Shown here piece by piece: positions 42,064-51,160 of a stretch of 64,000 nt of DNA (the first letter of the stretch is position 1; each line of letters starts with the position of its first letter). The position numbers and the translations under genes were made by a program. Under the pieces are notes generated by a model. It was not told the origin of the DNA. It did no database searches and saw only the letters and a program-made list of their open reading frames with translations. Source of the DNA: Acidobacteriota bacterium (GTDB taxonomy: Bacteria; Acidobacteriota; Blastocatellia; Pyrinomonadales; Pyrinomonadaceae); the NCBI GenBank assembly GCA_023389035.1, contig JAEWFC010000015.1, positions 248,001-312,000 of the forward strand. The letters are read 5' to 3'.

Positions 42064-42891
42064 ATGTTTGACACCATGATCGAATCGAGAAAGGCCGGTG
42101 CATCCGGTCGCCGCCGCAGCCGCTACTTTGCCGTTTCCGCATCGCTGATCACAATACTGTTTCTTTCCGCTGTACTAGCCAGTATTTACGCGGCAGACAT
42201 CGAGATCGGCTATTCGGATATGGATCTTGCTAGATTGGTGGCCCCAAATGTCGCCACCGCCCCTGAACCCGAACGCCCTGCCGAGCGTTCGCCCCGCAAA
42301 GAAGATCAAACGGATGCAAACATTCCAAAGCCGACACGTGTGATGTCTATTCAGAGGATCGATGAGATCCCGAACAAGATCGTTCCGGTCTCGAGCGTTC
42401 CCAGCAAATATCGCGAGCGGCCCCTCGGCGATTATGAGATCGGCAAGATTGACACCAATGGGCCAACGAGGCCGGAAGGGATCCCGAATGGCAACGGGAA
42501 CTCTCGATCAGAGGGTTCTGGATTGGGAGACAATTTAAACAACGCCGCTGCTAAAACCGAAAAGGTAGTGCCTCCGCCGCCGGTCGTAAAGCCCGAGCCC
42601 GCGAAACCGCTCGTCGTGTCTCTGGGCGTTGTGAATGGTAAAGCGACGACCCTGCCGCAGCCTGTTTACCCCGCTTCAGTGATCGCGATGGGTGTTGGCG
42701 GTGTGGTGAACGTACAAATAACCATCAGCGAAGAGGGTTCGGTGATCTCCGCAAAGGCCGTGAACGGTCACCCGATCCTGAAACGAGCAGCCGAGGATGC
42801 TGCCAGGCGTGCAAAATTTACACCCACCTATCTGTCAAAAAAGCCCGTAAAGGCAACGGGCCTGATCGCGTACAACTTTAAGCGAAATTGA
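42064..42891 (+). CDS. TonB-like energy transducer
   Basis: About 275 residues. One membrane segment near residues 20-45 (YFAVSASLITILFLSAVLAS), a long Pro- and Lys-rich linker, and a C-terminal TonB domain (PQPVYPASVIAMGVGGVVNV, ISEEGSVISAKAVNGHPIL, AARRAKFTPTYLSKKPVKA). It transfers proton-motive energy to outer-membrane receptors, which confirms a diderm envelope. A GGAGG site supports the ATG at 42064 over an earlier in-frame start. No ExbB/ExbD genes are near. Confidence 0.88.
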   Translation: MFDTMIESRKAGASGRRRSRYFAVSASLITILFLSAVLASIYAADIEIGYSDMDLARLVAPNVATAPEPERPAERSPRKEDQTDANIPKPTRVMSIQRIDEIPNKIVPVSSVPSKYRERPLGDYEIGKIDTNGPTRPEGIPNGNGNSRSEGSGLGDNLNNAAAKTEKVVPPPPVVKPEPAKPLVVSLGVVNGKATTLPQPVYPASVIAMGVGGVVNVQITISEEGSVISAKAVNGHPILKRAAEDAARRAKFTPTYLSKKPVKATGLIAYNFKRN

Positions 42892-42916
42892 TCTGGTGCA
42901 AATTCGATCGATGAAG

Positions 42917-42946
42917 AAAAGGGCGGCCGATAAGCCGCTCTTTTTT
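42917..42946. terminator. Bidirectional terminator between tonB and the radical SAM gene
   Basis: Stem GGGCGGC/GCCGCTC with one wobble, loop CGATAA, flanked by A4 and T6. Confidence 0.8.
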
Positions 42947-44387
42947 ATTGCAGAAACTGAAGCAATTCAGGGGTGTCGAAGGCGTAAACCGGAACCGGGA
43001 ATGCCGCCTTAAGATCATCGAAGGCCATTCCGTCGATCAGGACCGGCTCGTCAGATTTGATCGTGTGCTTTGGCAAAATAACAAAATCCCCTTCTATCCG
43101 ATCGATAACGCTGAGATAATCACGACCGCTGAGCAGGCCTGCCACCGAGACGTCGCCACCGAAGTATCCGTTAGGAACGGCGACGACCCTCAATTTCGAT
43201 CCTCGTAGCTCGTTATATCTTTCGATAAGATCCGCTAACACTGGAGCGAACATCTCACCGGTGAGGATAGTTCCGCTCGCTCGGCGAGTAGGTTCTAGCG
43301 AGCCCAGACGCGGTACCGCAACTGTGTCGGGAATGCGGGCGTCCGGATGCGTGCGAACGCTATGAAAATATTGCCGAGCGATCTTTACCGCCTCAGCCCG
43401 CGACGCTTGATCGCTCCTGGCAACCAAAAGCCGTTCGAACCCGTTCAGGAATGATCGGACCATGCCGACCCCGTCTTCGATCTGGGGATAGTTCCCGTAA
43501 TGCCGTCGTGACGGTATATCAGCACCGCCCTTCAGATAGATCTCGTCGCCCAAAAATGCAAAGGTCACACCAAGCTCGCGGCGAAACTCTTTCTGCAGCT
43601 TTTCGACATCCCTGATCGTCTGCCTACAAAACTCGGGAGTAACACGCGTTAGCCTCTCATCAGTGTTATAACGGGTCAGTGCAACCGGCACGACGGCGGT
43701 TGATACCACCTTCGGATAATGTGCCGCGAGATCCCGAAGCGTTTTCTCGAGTATCGGGCCGTCGTTGATGCCTGGGCAGAGCACGACCTGTGCGTGCAAT
43801 TCGATATCGTTATCGAGAAGTGTTTTGAGCTTGCCGGATATATCGGCTCGTGATTCATCAACACCAAGCAGATATGCACGCGTTTTCAGGTCGGTCGCAT
43901 GGATCGAGACGTACTGCGGCGAGAGCCTTTGTTCGATGATCCGCCGCATCTCGTCGTCGGTGATAGACGAAAGAGTCGTGTAATTGCCGTAAAGAAATGA
44001 GAGCCTGATGTCCTCGTCCCTGACAAAAAGAGATGGACGAGCGTCATCAGGGTTGCCCTTGCAGAAACAAAACAGGCATTCATTGGCGCACTGCCGCGGA
44101 ACGATCTGCTCGAACATCAGCCCGAGATCCTCGCCCTCTTCCCTATCGAATTCGATCTCGAGCGATTCGCCATTGGGCTTTTTGACGAGCAGCGTGATGT
44201 CGGTTTCGCCCGCGGTTTGAAATCGGAAATCCAGATAATCGCGAACAGGTTTTCCGTTGACCCGTACAATACGGTCGCCCGGACGCAGTTCCAGCTCATC
44301 GCCGACACTCTCAGGCGTGACCTCTGTGATGATCACGCCCGGACGGCGAAGCTGTGTAACAGCCGGAGTTACCGCAAATTCATACAT
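42945..44387 (-). CDS. PDZ-radical SAM protein, DUF512 family
   Basis: 480 residues. Residues 15-80 are a PDZ-like domain (GVIITEVTPESVGDELELRP, GDRIVRVNGKPVRDY). The radical SAM cluster is CANECLFCF (CxxxCxxC). LSFLYGNYTTLSSITDDE and SIHATDLKTRAYLLG follow, then the DUF512 C-terminus (LVARSDQASRAEAVK, GTILTGEMFAPVLADLI, LSVIDRIEGDFVILPKHTI). A widespread Fe-S family with no defined reaction, found in Clostridia, cyanobacteria and Acidobacteriota. It is transcribed after ald, with a 95-bp gap. Confidence 0.9.
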   Translation of the reverse strand: MYEFAVTPAVTQLRRPGVIITEVTPESVGDELELRPGDRIVRVNGKPVRDYLDFRFQTAGETDITLLVKKPNGESLEIEFDREEGEDLGLMFEQIVPRQCANECLFCFCKGNPDDARPSLFVRDEDIRLSFLYGNYTTLSSITDDEMRRIIEQRLSPQYVSIHATDLKTRAYLLGVDESRADISGKLKTLLDNDIELHAQVVLCPGINDGPILEKTLRDLAAHYPKVVSTAVVPVALTRYNTDERLTRVTPEFCRQTIRDVEKLQKEFRRELGVTFAFLGDEIYLKGGADIPSRRHYGNYPQIEDGVGMVRSFLNGFERLLVARSDQASRAEAVKIARQYFHSVRTHPDARIPDTVAVPRLGSLEPTRRASGTILTGEMFAPVLADLIERYNELRGSKLRVVAVPNGYFGGDVSVAGLLSGRDYLSVIDRIEGDFVILPKHTIKSDEPVLIDGMAFDDLKAAFPVPVYAFDTPELLQFLQ

Positions 44388-44482
44388 CTGGAAAAAACCT
44401 TACCCGAAAACTGACAACGGACCGAGCTTCTCTCTTAGGTGAGATATCGCTTCGATCCGTTGCGTCCGAATGGCTTTGACAA

Positions 44483-45616
44483 TTACGCCGCGGCAGCCTT
44501 GAGGTCGATAAGGCTCGAAAGCGAAGTATATTCAAGCTTCTGCGAGGTCGCGACCGCTTCGTACGTTAGCTTACCTGCGTACGTATTAACGCCTTCCTGC
44601 AACCCGGCATCATCCTTGATCGCCTGCTCGAAACCTTTATTTGCAAGTTCGAGAGCATAAGGCAATGTCGCGTTTGTGAGTGCAAACGTCGATGTACGCG
44701 GAACCGCACCGGGCATATTCGCAACGCAGTAGTGCAGAACACCTTCCTCGTAATACGTCGGGTTCGAATGCGTCGTTGCATGAGTCGTTTCGAAACACCC
44801 GCCCTGATCGACGGCGACATCAACTAAAACCGCGCCCTGCGGGATGACATGCAGCATTTCACGCGTGACTAGTTTCGGGGCCGCAGCACCCACAACCAGC
44901 ACAGCACCGATGACCAGATCGGCATGCGAGATGGCTTCCTCGATCGCGTAGTGCGACGAAGCAAGCGTCTGGACCTTCGAAAGGAAAATATCGTCAAGCT
45001 GTCGAAGCCGGTCGAGATTGCGATCGATGATCGTAACCTTCGCACCAAGCCCAACTGCCATCTTTGCAGCCTCGGTTCCAACGATACCGCCGCCGAGAAT
45101 GACAACGTTCGCAGCCGGAACTCCCGGAACGCCGCCGAGCAAAATGCCGCGGCCGCCATTCATTTTCTCAAGGAACGTTGCACCGACCTGGACCGACATA
45201 CGGCCGGCGACCTCTGACATTGGCGTCAGCAGCGGAAGACGGCCTTTCCGGTCAGTGATCGTCTCGTAAGCAACGCCCGTCACCTTCCGCTCCATCATCT
45301 GCTTGGTAAGCTCGAACTCAGGTGCGAGGTGAAGATAGGTGAACAGCAGCTGATTCTCGCGCATCCGCGGATATTCCGGTGCGATCGGTTCCTTAACCTT
45401 GACGACCATGTCACCCTCGCCCCACGCATCGTCAGCAGTTTCGACAAGCTTGCCCCCGGCCTTTTCATACTGCTCATCAGAAAACCCCGATCCTTCGCCG
45501 GCCGTTTTCTGAACAAAAACGTCGTGCCCGGCATTTACCAGCGCGTTTACGCCTGCCGGTGTCAGTCCGACGCGATACTCGTTATCTTTGATTTCCTTCG
45601 GTAATCCGATCTTCAT
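44483..45616 (-). CDS. ald: Alanine dehydrogenase
   Basis: 377 residues, standard length. MKIGLPKEIKDNEYRVGLTP is the family start with pyruvate-binding Arg15. Lys75 lies in VKVKEPI, His96 in FTYLHLAPE, and the NAD loop in VILGGGIVGTEAAKMA. DVAVDQGGCFET is the C-terminal signature. It interconverts L-alanine and pyruvate with NAD, supplying alanine for wall synthesis or using it as a carbon source. Confidence 0.97.
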   Translation of the reverse strand: MKIGLPKEIKDNEYRVGLTPAGVNALVNAGHDVFVQKTAGEGSGFSDEQYEKAGGKLVETADDAWGEGDMVVKVKEPIAPEYPRMRENQLLFTYLHLAPEFELTKQMMERKVTGVAYETITDRKGRLPLLTPMSEVAGRMSVQVGATFLEKMNGGRGILLGGVPGVPAANVVILGGGIVGTEAAKMAVGLGAKVTIIDRNLDRLRQLDDIFLSKVQTLASSHYAIEEAISHADLVIGAVLVVGAAAPKLVTREMLHVIPQGAVLVDVAVDQGGCFETTHATTHSNPTYYEEGVLHYCVANMPGAVPRTSTFALTNATLPYALELANKGFEQAIKDDAGLQEGVNTYAGKLTYEAVATSQKLEYTSLSSLIDLKAAAA

Positions 45617-45722
45617 TATCAGTCTCCAGATCTAGTTTTTAACTATCGTCTTATGTATTGATGGCAAACCAATAACATAACATTATGGCTTAACGAAAAC
45701 AATCATACCGAGCCCAAAAGGC

Positions 45723-47507
45723 CTACGGATATACTGGCCAGAACATCGGTATGAAGATGGTCGCGAGTATCCAAAAGAGCAGATTAAGCGGGCCGCCCAC
45801 CTTTACGAAATCGGTAAATTTATACTGTCCGGGGCCGTAGATCATCGTATTCGTCTGATAACCCACCGGTGTCAAAAAGCTTGCCGACGCTGCAAAGGTA
45901 ATGGCCATCAGAAAGGGCATCGGGCTCGCTCCCAAGCTCTCCGCCGTTACGATCGCGATCGGTGCCAGCAGGGCTGCCGTCGCATTATTTGACATCGTTT
46001 CGGTAAGTGCCGACGTAATGAAATAAAAGGCGGAGACCAACGCTATCGGACCGAGTGCTCCGATATACTTCAGCATATTCGCCGAAAGTATCGCAGCCGC
46101 GCCTGAACGCTCAAGCGCGATCCCGAGCGACAGTACGCCTGCGAGTAGAAAAATGATCTTCCAGTCGATCGCCTCATAGGCCTCGTCGATCGTGATGCAT
46201 TGCAACAAGATCAACGCGATCGCCCCAACGACCGCCGTTACTACGATCGGTGCGATATTAAGAGCAGCGGCTAGAACGACGCCGGCAACGATCGTAACCG
46301 CTATCACCGCTTTACTGCGGCGAAACTCGGTCGGCTGCATTTCCGAAGTAATGATGAAATCGCGGCTGCGTCGAAACGTCCCGACATAATCCTGCCGGAT
46401 CTCGATCAGCAGAACGTCTCCGGCCTTTAACACGGTCTCAGACAGTTTCTCCCGTAGCACCTGGCCGCCATGGCGGATCGCCAAAACCGCCGCACCATAT
46501 CGCTCACGAAAATTCGAGCGCTTGAGCGTACTGCCTACCAACCTTGAGCCCGGATCGATCACAGCCTCGATCAAGCGATAATCGGCAGAGGCGAGGTTGG
46601 TATCGGCCCACTTCGTTTGCGGTTTGAATTGGATCCCTTCGCGGTCAAGAAGCTGCCGGAGTTCGTCCAGATCTGCCCTAATAAGAAGGACATCATTCTC
46701 TTTCAACACGAGTCCCGCAGTCGGCAGATCAAATCGGTTACCTTCGCGTTCGACCCGCAGGATCGTGATGTCCAGATCTTGAACGACCGGTGCTTCGCGT
46801 ATCGACTTATCGGCACTAGCAGAGCCCGAAAGCAGAACGACCTCGGCGAGGTATTCACCGAGCTTAAACTCCTCAACCAGGTCGCCTTCGCCCCGGCGGT
46901 CCGGGATCAGCTTGATGCCGACCGCCAGCATGTACGCTGCACCAGCGACAAAAAAGATCAGCCCGAGCGGCGTAAACTCGAACATCGTGAACGGCCTGAG
47001 ACCGTTCTTTTCGGCGATCGAGCTGACCAGGATGTTCGTTGACGTACCGATCAGTGTGCAGACGCCGCCAAACATCGACGCGAAAGATATCGGCATCAGG
47101 ATCTTCGACGCACTGAAGCCCGTTTCCCGGGCGACACCCAGCAATATCGGCAAAAAGATCGCTATCACCGGCGTGTTATTTATGAATGCGGACAGTACCG
47201 CCGTGATGATCATCATAAAGATCATCCCGACCCAGAAGCCGTTCTTAAAGACCCGCATCGCGAGATCCCCAAGAAAGCTCACCGCGCCCGTCTTGAAAAG
47301 CCCGGCACTGATGATGAACATCGACGCCACGGTGATCGTCGCGGCATTGCTGAAGCCGGCCAGCCCCTCGCCCGGCGTAATGATACCGCTGATAAGCAGC
47401 AGCCCCATCGCAAGCAGGGCGACCAGATCAACCGGCAGCTTTTCCGTGACAAAGAGAACGACGGCCAGAACTAGGACGCCGAGCACGATGAGGATATCAA
47501 GAGACAT
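45723..47507 (-). CDS. SLC13/DASS-family permease with RCK-C domains
   Basis: 594 residues. Membrane helices are arranged as two blocks (1-190 and 395-594) around a cytosolic stretch with two TrkA-C/RCK-C domains (VLKENDVLLIRADLDELRQL and VLKAGDVLLIEIRQDYVG). INNTPVIAIFLPILL and GTSTNILVSSI in the first block and TMSNNATAALLAPIAI with TPVGYQTNTMIYGPG in the second are the SNT-type motifs of the Na+-coupled family. Probably imports sulfate or a dicarboxylate. It stands 106 bp upstream of ald in the same direction. Confidence 0.9.
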   Translation of the reverse strand: MSLDILIVLGVLVLAVVLFVTEKLPVDLVALLAMGLLLISGIITPGEGLAGFSNAATITVASMFIISAGLFKTGAVSFLGDLAMRVFKNGFWVGMIFMMIITAVLSAFINNTPVIAIFLPILLGVARETGFSASKILMPISFASMFGGVCTLIGTSTNILVSSIAEKNGLRPFTMFEFTPLGLIFFVAGAAYMLAVGIKLIPDRRGEGDLVEEFKLGEYLAEVVLLSGSASADKSIREAPVVQDLDITILRVEREGNRFDLPTAGLVLKENDVLLIRADLDELRQLLDREGIQFKPQTKWADTNLASADYRLIEAVIDPGSRLVGSTLKRSNFRERYGAAVLAIRHGGQVLREKLSETVLKAGDVLLIEIRQDYVGTFRRSRDFIITSEMQPTEFRRSKAVIAVTIVAGVVLAAALNIAPIVVTAVVGAIALILLQCITIDEAYEAIDWKIIFLLAGVLSLGIALERSGAAAILSANMLKYIGALGPIALVSAFYFITSALTETMSNNATAALLAPIAIVTAESLGASPMPFLMAITFAASASFLTPVGYQTNTMIYGPGQYKFTDFVKVGGPLNLLFWILATIFIPMFWPVYP

Positions 47508-47558
47508 ACACGGTTCTCAGAGTATAACGCTTTACCCCGCGTCCCGCTTATTGGATGA

Positions 47559-49442
47559 TTACGGTGCCGTAGCGAACCGCAACTCGCGGATCACCGCATT
47601 TCCGCCGCGCGAATCTATGAACCGTACCGTGTGCGCGTCTATGAACCGCGGGTTCAGGATCCCATTGACCTGAGCGGTACGTACGTCGCTTCCGTCGCGA
47701 AAACCATTGAGATGGCCAAGCAGCAGCCGCGGTGTCTCGCTCACTACGAAAAGATTGGTGTCGTTATAGAGCTGCAAATTTTCCTCGTAACCTGCGACAA
47801 AAAGCTGTGGCGATCCGTTGCCGAAGACCGTATCCCATCTATAGTTACGCCAGAGGCCGCCTTTTAAGCTCTGCGACGAGCTGCGATCCGGAGCAGAGAT
47901 CGATCGAGCCTTACCTGCCTGCCGAGCTGAATAGCTAAAACGATCAAAGCTATAGGGAGTTATTGTTACAAGACCCTCTGCGTTCTTCTGAGCTCGTGTA
48001 AACCAAACTTCACCTTTGGGGGTTGCGAACCAAGAGGCTAGTTCGCCCGAATCCTTAACACCGGGCACCGTTAGCCGTCTGAGGTTGGCCGTCCATTTTT
48101 CACTCTTTTTTACTGCACGCACAACCACGAGGTGCGGATACCGCTTCTCCATGTCGAATGGCGTCAATACGAGCACCAGTTCAGCGTCCGTCGGAATCAC
48201 GGCAGATGAGATATTGTACGTTGCCCGCAACTGTTCCGGGATGCTTACGTCCACGGTTTCCGGAAGTGAGCCCGGACGTTCAAGCACGATTCGCAATGAT
48301 GACCCCGTGAACAGAAATTCTTCCGTTTCCACGACCTTTTGCTTTGAGGTCCAGTTGACCTCGATAACGACCGGTTCTCCCTTCGGGCCGATCAACGTCT
48401 CGCGTAGTGCATGCGCTTTTTCGACAGGCTGAGACGTGTCCGGAGCAAGCTCCTCCAACGCCCGGTCAAAATCGATCGCCTCCCTAAGCTCGTCTCCGCT
48501 CAGGAAAAGATCATTCTCAGGCTTGATAGAAAGATCTTGGACGGTCGTAAGCTTGAACTTCATCGGTGCCGGCTCGAGCCGTTTGAAAAAAGGCGCGAAG
48601 AGGTCGCGTTCTAACATCTTCGAAAGGCCTCCGAATTCCTGATCACCTAGCATCGACACGTGCCTATTAAAATATGCGGAAGCGTATTGCCTAAAAAAGT
48701 TCTGATTAACGCTCCCATCGTCATTCACACCATTCCTGAGCAGATCGATCTCTCCACACATCGTTGAAGAGTGATCAGCCGATGCGAAATCGTAACGATT
48801 GGCGTCCGGGATCGCAGAATTGATGCGGGTAATGAGCTGCACATATTTTTCACGCATCGCAGCGAATCTGCTATCGCTTGCCAATTCATTGATCGTGGCC
48901 GCCGCAAATCGATCGGCGTAAGCCTCAGTGCAATTCAGCGGGTCCGCATCGGTCAGGCTACCGCTGTAATATCGGTCACTCATCTTGTAGACAAAATCGA
49001 GATAATGGCCGAGCTCGTGTGCAGAGAGAACGAGCACGTTAAAGTTCGCCATCAGGTGGCGTTCACGGTCGTCAGTGAAAAACGTATTGTGATCGAATTT
49101 GCCTTCGGTCAGCACGTCGCTCCAGTTCTGCCAATACCCTGAGGCTTCGTCCGGACTCATCATCCTTGAGATCGTGATCGAAACATCGCCGTTGCTGTAT
49201 CGATTGACGATCTCCTTGTGTTCCTGAACTTTGAGTGTAAGCTTCCATGTTCCTGTCTCGGGAACGAAGGCTCCGTGACGGCGGTAAAGATCCGCAAGGA
49301 ACCAGAACGTGTTCTCAGTTTTTCCGTGCTCTATCATTCCGATCAGCTTATCGGCGTCGCCTTTGGAAAAATGCTGGCCCGGAATGGCGAGTGCCGCTGT
49401 TACAATGATTATGGCTGCTGCAAGTGTTTTGAGGTGAGACAT
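47559..49442 (-). CDS. Exported candidate zinc metallopeptidase of unknown family
   Basis: About 627 residues. A signal peptide (LKTLAAAIIIVTAALAIPG) is followed by an alpha-helical N-terminal half with VLSAHELGHYLDFVYKMSD; HELGH near residue 142 fits the HExxH zinc site, and the Glu in NCTEAYADRFA about 30 residues later could be the third ligand (gluzincin style). The C-terminal half is beta-rich and unlike any family I know. The ATG at 49442 gives the signal peptide; an earlier in-frame start adds 17 residues. A peptidase role is inference from the motif only. Confidence 0.6.
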   Translation of the reverse strand: MSHLKTLAAAIIIVTAALAIPGQHFSKGDADKLIGMIEHGKTENTFWFLADLYRRHGAFVPETGTWKLTLKVQEHKEIVNRYSNGDVSITISRMMSPDEASGYWQNWSDVLTEGKFDHNTFFTDDRERHLMANFNVLVLSAHELGHYLDFVYKMSDRYYSGSLTDADPLNCTEAYADRFAAATINELASDSRFAAMREKYVQLITRINSAIPDANRYDFASADHSSTMCGEIDLLRNGVNDDGSVNQNFFRQYASAYFNRHVSMLGDQEFGGLSKMLERDLFAPFFKRLEPAPMKFKLTTVQDLSIKPENDLFLSGDELREAIDFDRALEELAPDTSQPVEKAHALRETLIGPKGEPVVIEVNWTSKQKVVETEEFLFTGSSLRIVLERPGSLPETVDVSIPEQLRATYNISSAVIPTDAELVLVLTPFDMEKRYPHLVVVRAVKKSEKWTANLRRLTVPGVKDSGELASWFATPKGEVWFTRAQKNAEGLVTITPYSFDRFSYSARQAGKARSISAPDRSSSQSLKGGLWRNYRWDTVFGNGSPQLFVAGYEENLQLYNDTNLFVVSETPRLLLGHLNGFRDGSDVRTAQVNGILNPRFIDAHTVRFIDSRGGNAVIRELRFATAP

Positions 49443-49471
49443 ATGGTCAGAGAAATCTAACCCAAGCCATA

Positions 49472-49502
49472 AAAAAAGAAAAGAGGCGGACAATGCCGCC
49501 TC
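49472..49502 (-). terminator. Terminator of the ALDH gene
   Basis: On the minus strand GAGGCGG/CCGCCTC with loop CATTG-type and the tail TTTTCTTTTTTT. It sits 28 bp after the ALDH stop and just before the peptidase gene. Confidence 0.85.
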
Positions 49503-49529
49503 ACTAGATCAGAGCTAATTTTTGAACAC

Positions 49530-51071
49530 CTATGGAACCTCGACCTGATCGATCTGGGCTTTTTGCAGCTTTCCACTGTAATCGACGTAAAGCGATTTCC
49601 ACTCGCTGAAGATATCCAGCACCTGCGTGCCGGCTTCGCGATGGCCGTTACCCGTCGCCTTCGTGCCGCCAAACGGCAGATGAACCTCGGCGCCGATCGT
49701 CGCTGAATTTACATAACAGATCCCGGTGTAGAGTTCCTGCATTGCATAGAACGACCGGTTAACATCCTGAGTGTAAATGGCCGATGAAAGTCCGTATTTC
49801 ACGCCGTTGACTATATCGATCGCCTCGTCGAGCGTGGAGAACGGAATGACGCACGTCACCGGTCCGAAGATCTCTTCCTGCTCGATCCGCATTCCGGGCT
49901 TAACATTGGTGAACACGGTAGGTTCGATGAAGTAACCATCGCCGTACTCACCCTTGGTCAAGCGATTGCCGCCGACCGCAAGCGTCGCCTTGTCCTCATT
50001 TTTGCCGATCTCAATATAGTTCAGGATCTTTTCCATCGCGGCCTGATTGATCACCGGACCGACCTCGGTCCTTTCATCCAGGCCATTGCCCACACGCAGT
50101 TTCTTCACTCGATCCACAAGCTTTTCGACGAACTTCTTGTAGACCTTTTTATGCACGACGAGTCGTGATGATGCCGTGCAGCGCTGGCCGCTCGTTCCAA
50201 AGGCTCCCCATAATGAACCTTCGACCGCGTTATCGATGTCTGCGTCGTCCATCACGATGATGGCGTTTTTGCCGCCCATTTCCAGTGACACGAGCTTGTT
50301 GTCGCGTGCACACTGTTCTGCGATGATGCGGCCTGTATCGGTCGAACCGGTAAACGAGATAAGGCGAACATCGTTGTGCTCCACGAGTGCCGCACCTGCT
50401 TCGCCAAAGCCATTCACCAGGTTGACCACGCCCTTTGGAATGCCAGCCTGTTCGCAAGCTTTAACGAGGTTGAGCGATGAAAGCGGCACGTCCTCGCCTG
50501 ATTTGATAACGACGGTGTTTCCGCAGACAAGGGCCGGGATCAGCTTCCAAGACGGGATCGCCATCGGGAAGTTGAATGGCGTGATCAGCCCGCACAATCC
50601 GACCGGCTGCCGCACACACATAGCGAATTTGTTCGGCATCTCCGCAGGCGTCGTAAAGCCGTGCAATCGTCGGCCTTCGCCGGCCGTGTAGTAGGTGCAG
50701 TCGATCGCTTCCTGCACGTCGCCGCCTGCTTCCTTCAATACCTTGCCCATCTCGCGAGTCATTTCGCGGGTATAGGTGTCCTTGTTGTCTCTGATTATTT
50801 CAGCAAGATTAAATAGCAACTCGGCACGCTTCGGTGCCGGCGTTCTGCGCCATTTAGTTGCCGCGTTCTTTGCCGCTTCGACCGCAGCATTTACATCGTC
50901 CGCGTTCGATCTAGGGAAACGGCCGATCACATCGTTCGTATCCGCAGGATTGACGTTATCGAACCATTCACCTGACGACGATTTGACCCATTCGCCGCCG
51001 ATAAAATTGTGGTACGTCTTTGTCGAACGCTTTGCCGACTTCTTCTCTTTCGCCTGTTTTGCCTTAGCCAT
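49530..51071 (-). CDS. Aldehyde dehydrogenase family protein
   Basis: 513 residues. A lysine-rich N-terminal extension of about 18 residues (MAKAKQAKEKKSAKRSTK) is followed by the NAD-binding domain: TPFNFPMAIPSWKLIPAL, ISFTGSTDTGRIIAEQ, catalytic Glu in LEMGGKNAII, catalytic Cys in GQRCTASS. EEIFGPVTCVIPF and PFGGTKATGNGHREAG end it. It resembles the 2,5-dioxovalerate (KGSADH) and related semialdehyde dehydrogenases. The substrate is not certain. It is separated from degP by a terminator. Confidence 0.92.
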   Translation of the reverse strand: MAKAKQAKEKKSAKRSTKTYHNFIGGEWVKSSSGEWFDNVNPADTNDVIGRFPRSNADDVNAAVEAAKNAATKWRRTPAPKRAELLFNLAEIIRDNKDTYTREMTREMGKVLKEAGGDVQEAIDCTYYTAGEGRRLHGFTTPAEMPNKFAMCVRQPVGLCGLITPFNFPMAIPSWKLIPALVCGNTVVIKSGEDVPLSSLNLVKACEQAGIPKGVVNLVNGFGEAGAALVEHNDVRLISFTGSTDTGRIIAEQCARDNKLVSLEMGGKNAIIVMDDADIDNAVEGSLWGAFGTSGQRCTASSRLVVHKKVYKKFVEKLVDRVKKLRVGNGLDERTEVGPVINQAAMEKILNYIEIGKNEDKATLAVGGNRLTKGEYGDGYFIEPTVFTNVKPGMRIEQEEIFGPVTCVIPFSTLDEAIDIVNGVKYGLSSAIYTQDVNRSFYAMQELYTGICYVNSATIGAEVHLPFGGTKATGNGHREAGTQVLDIFSEWKSLYVDYSGKLQKAQIDQVEVP

Positions 51072-51100
51072 ATAGAGACAGTCTAAGACCTTGTCCCCAA

Positions 51101-51143
51101 AAAATCCAAAGCCCCCACCTTTTGACAGCGGAGGCTTGGATTT
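51101..51143 (-). terminator. Terminator of the DegP gene
   Basis: On the minus strand, arms AAATCCAAGCCTCC and GGGGGCTTTGGATTT (one bulge) with a T6 run. It lies 18 bp after the degP stop and before the ALDH start. Confidence 0.75.
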
Positions 51144-51160
51144 CCATTCAGAGTTGAGAG

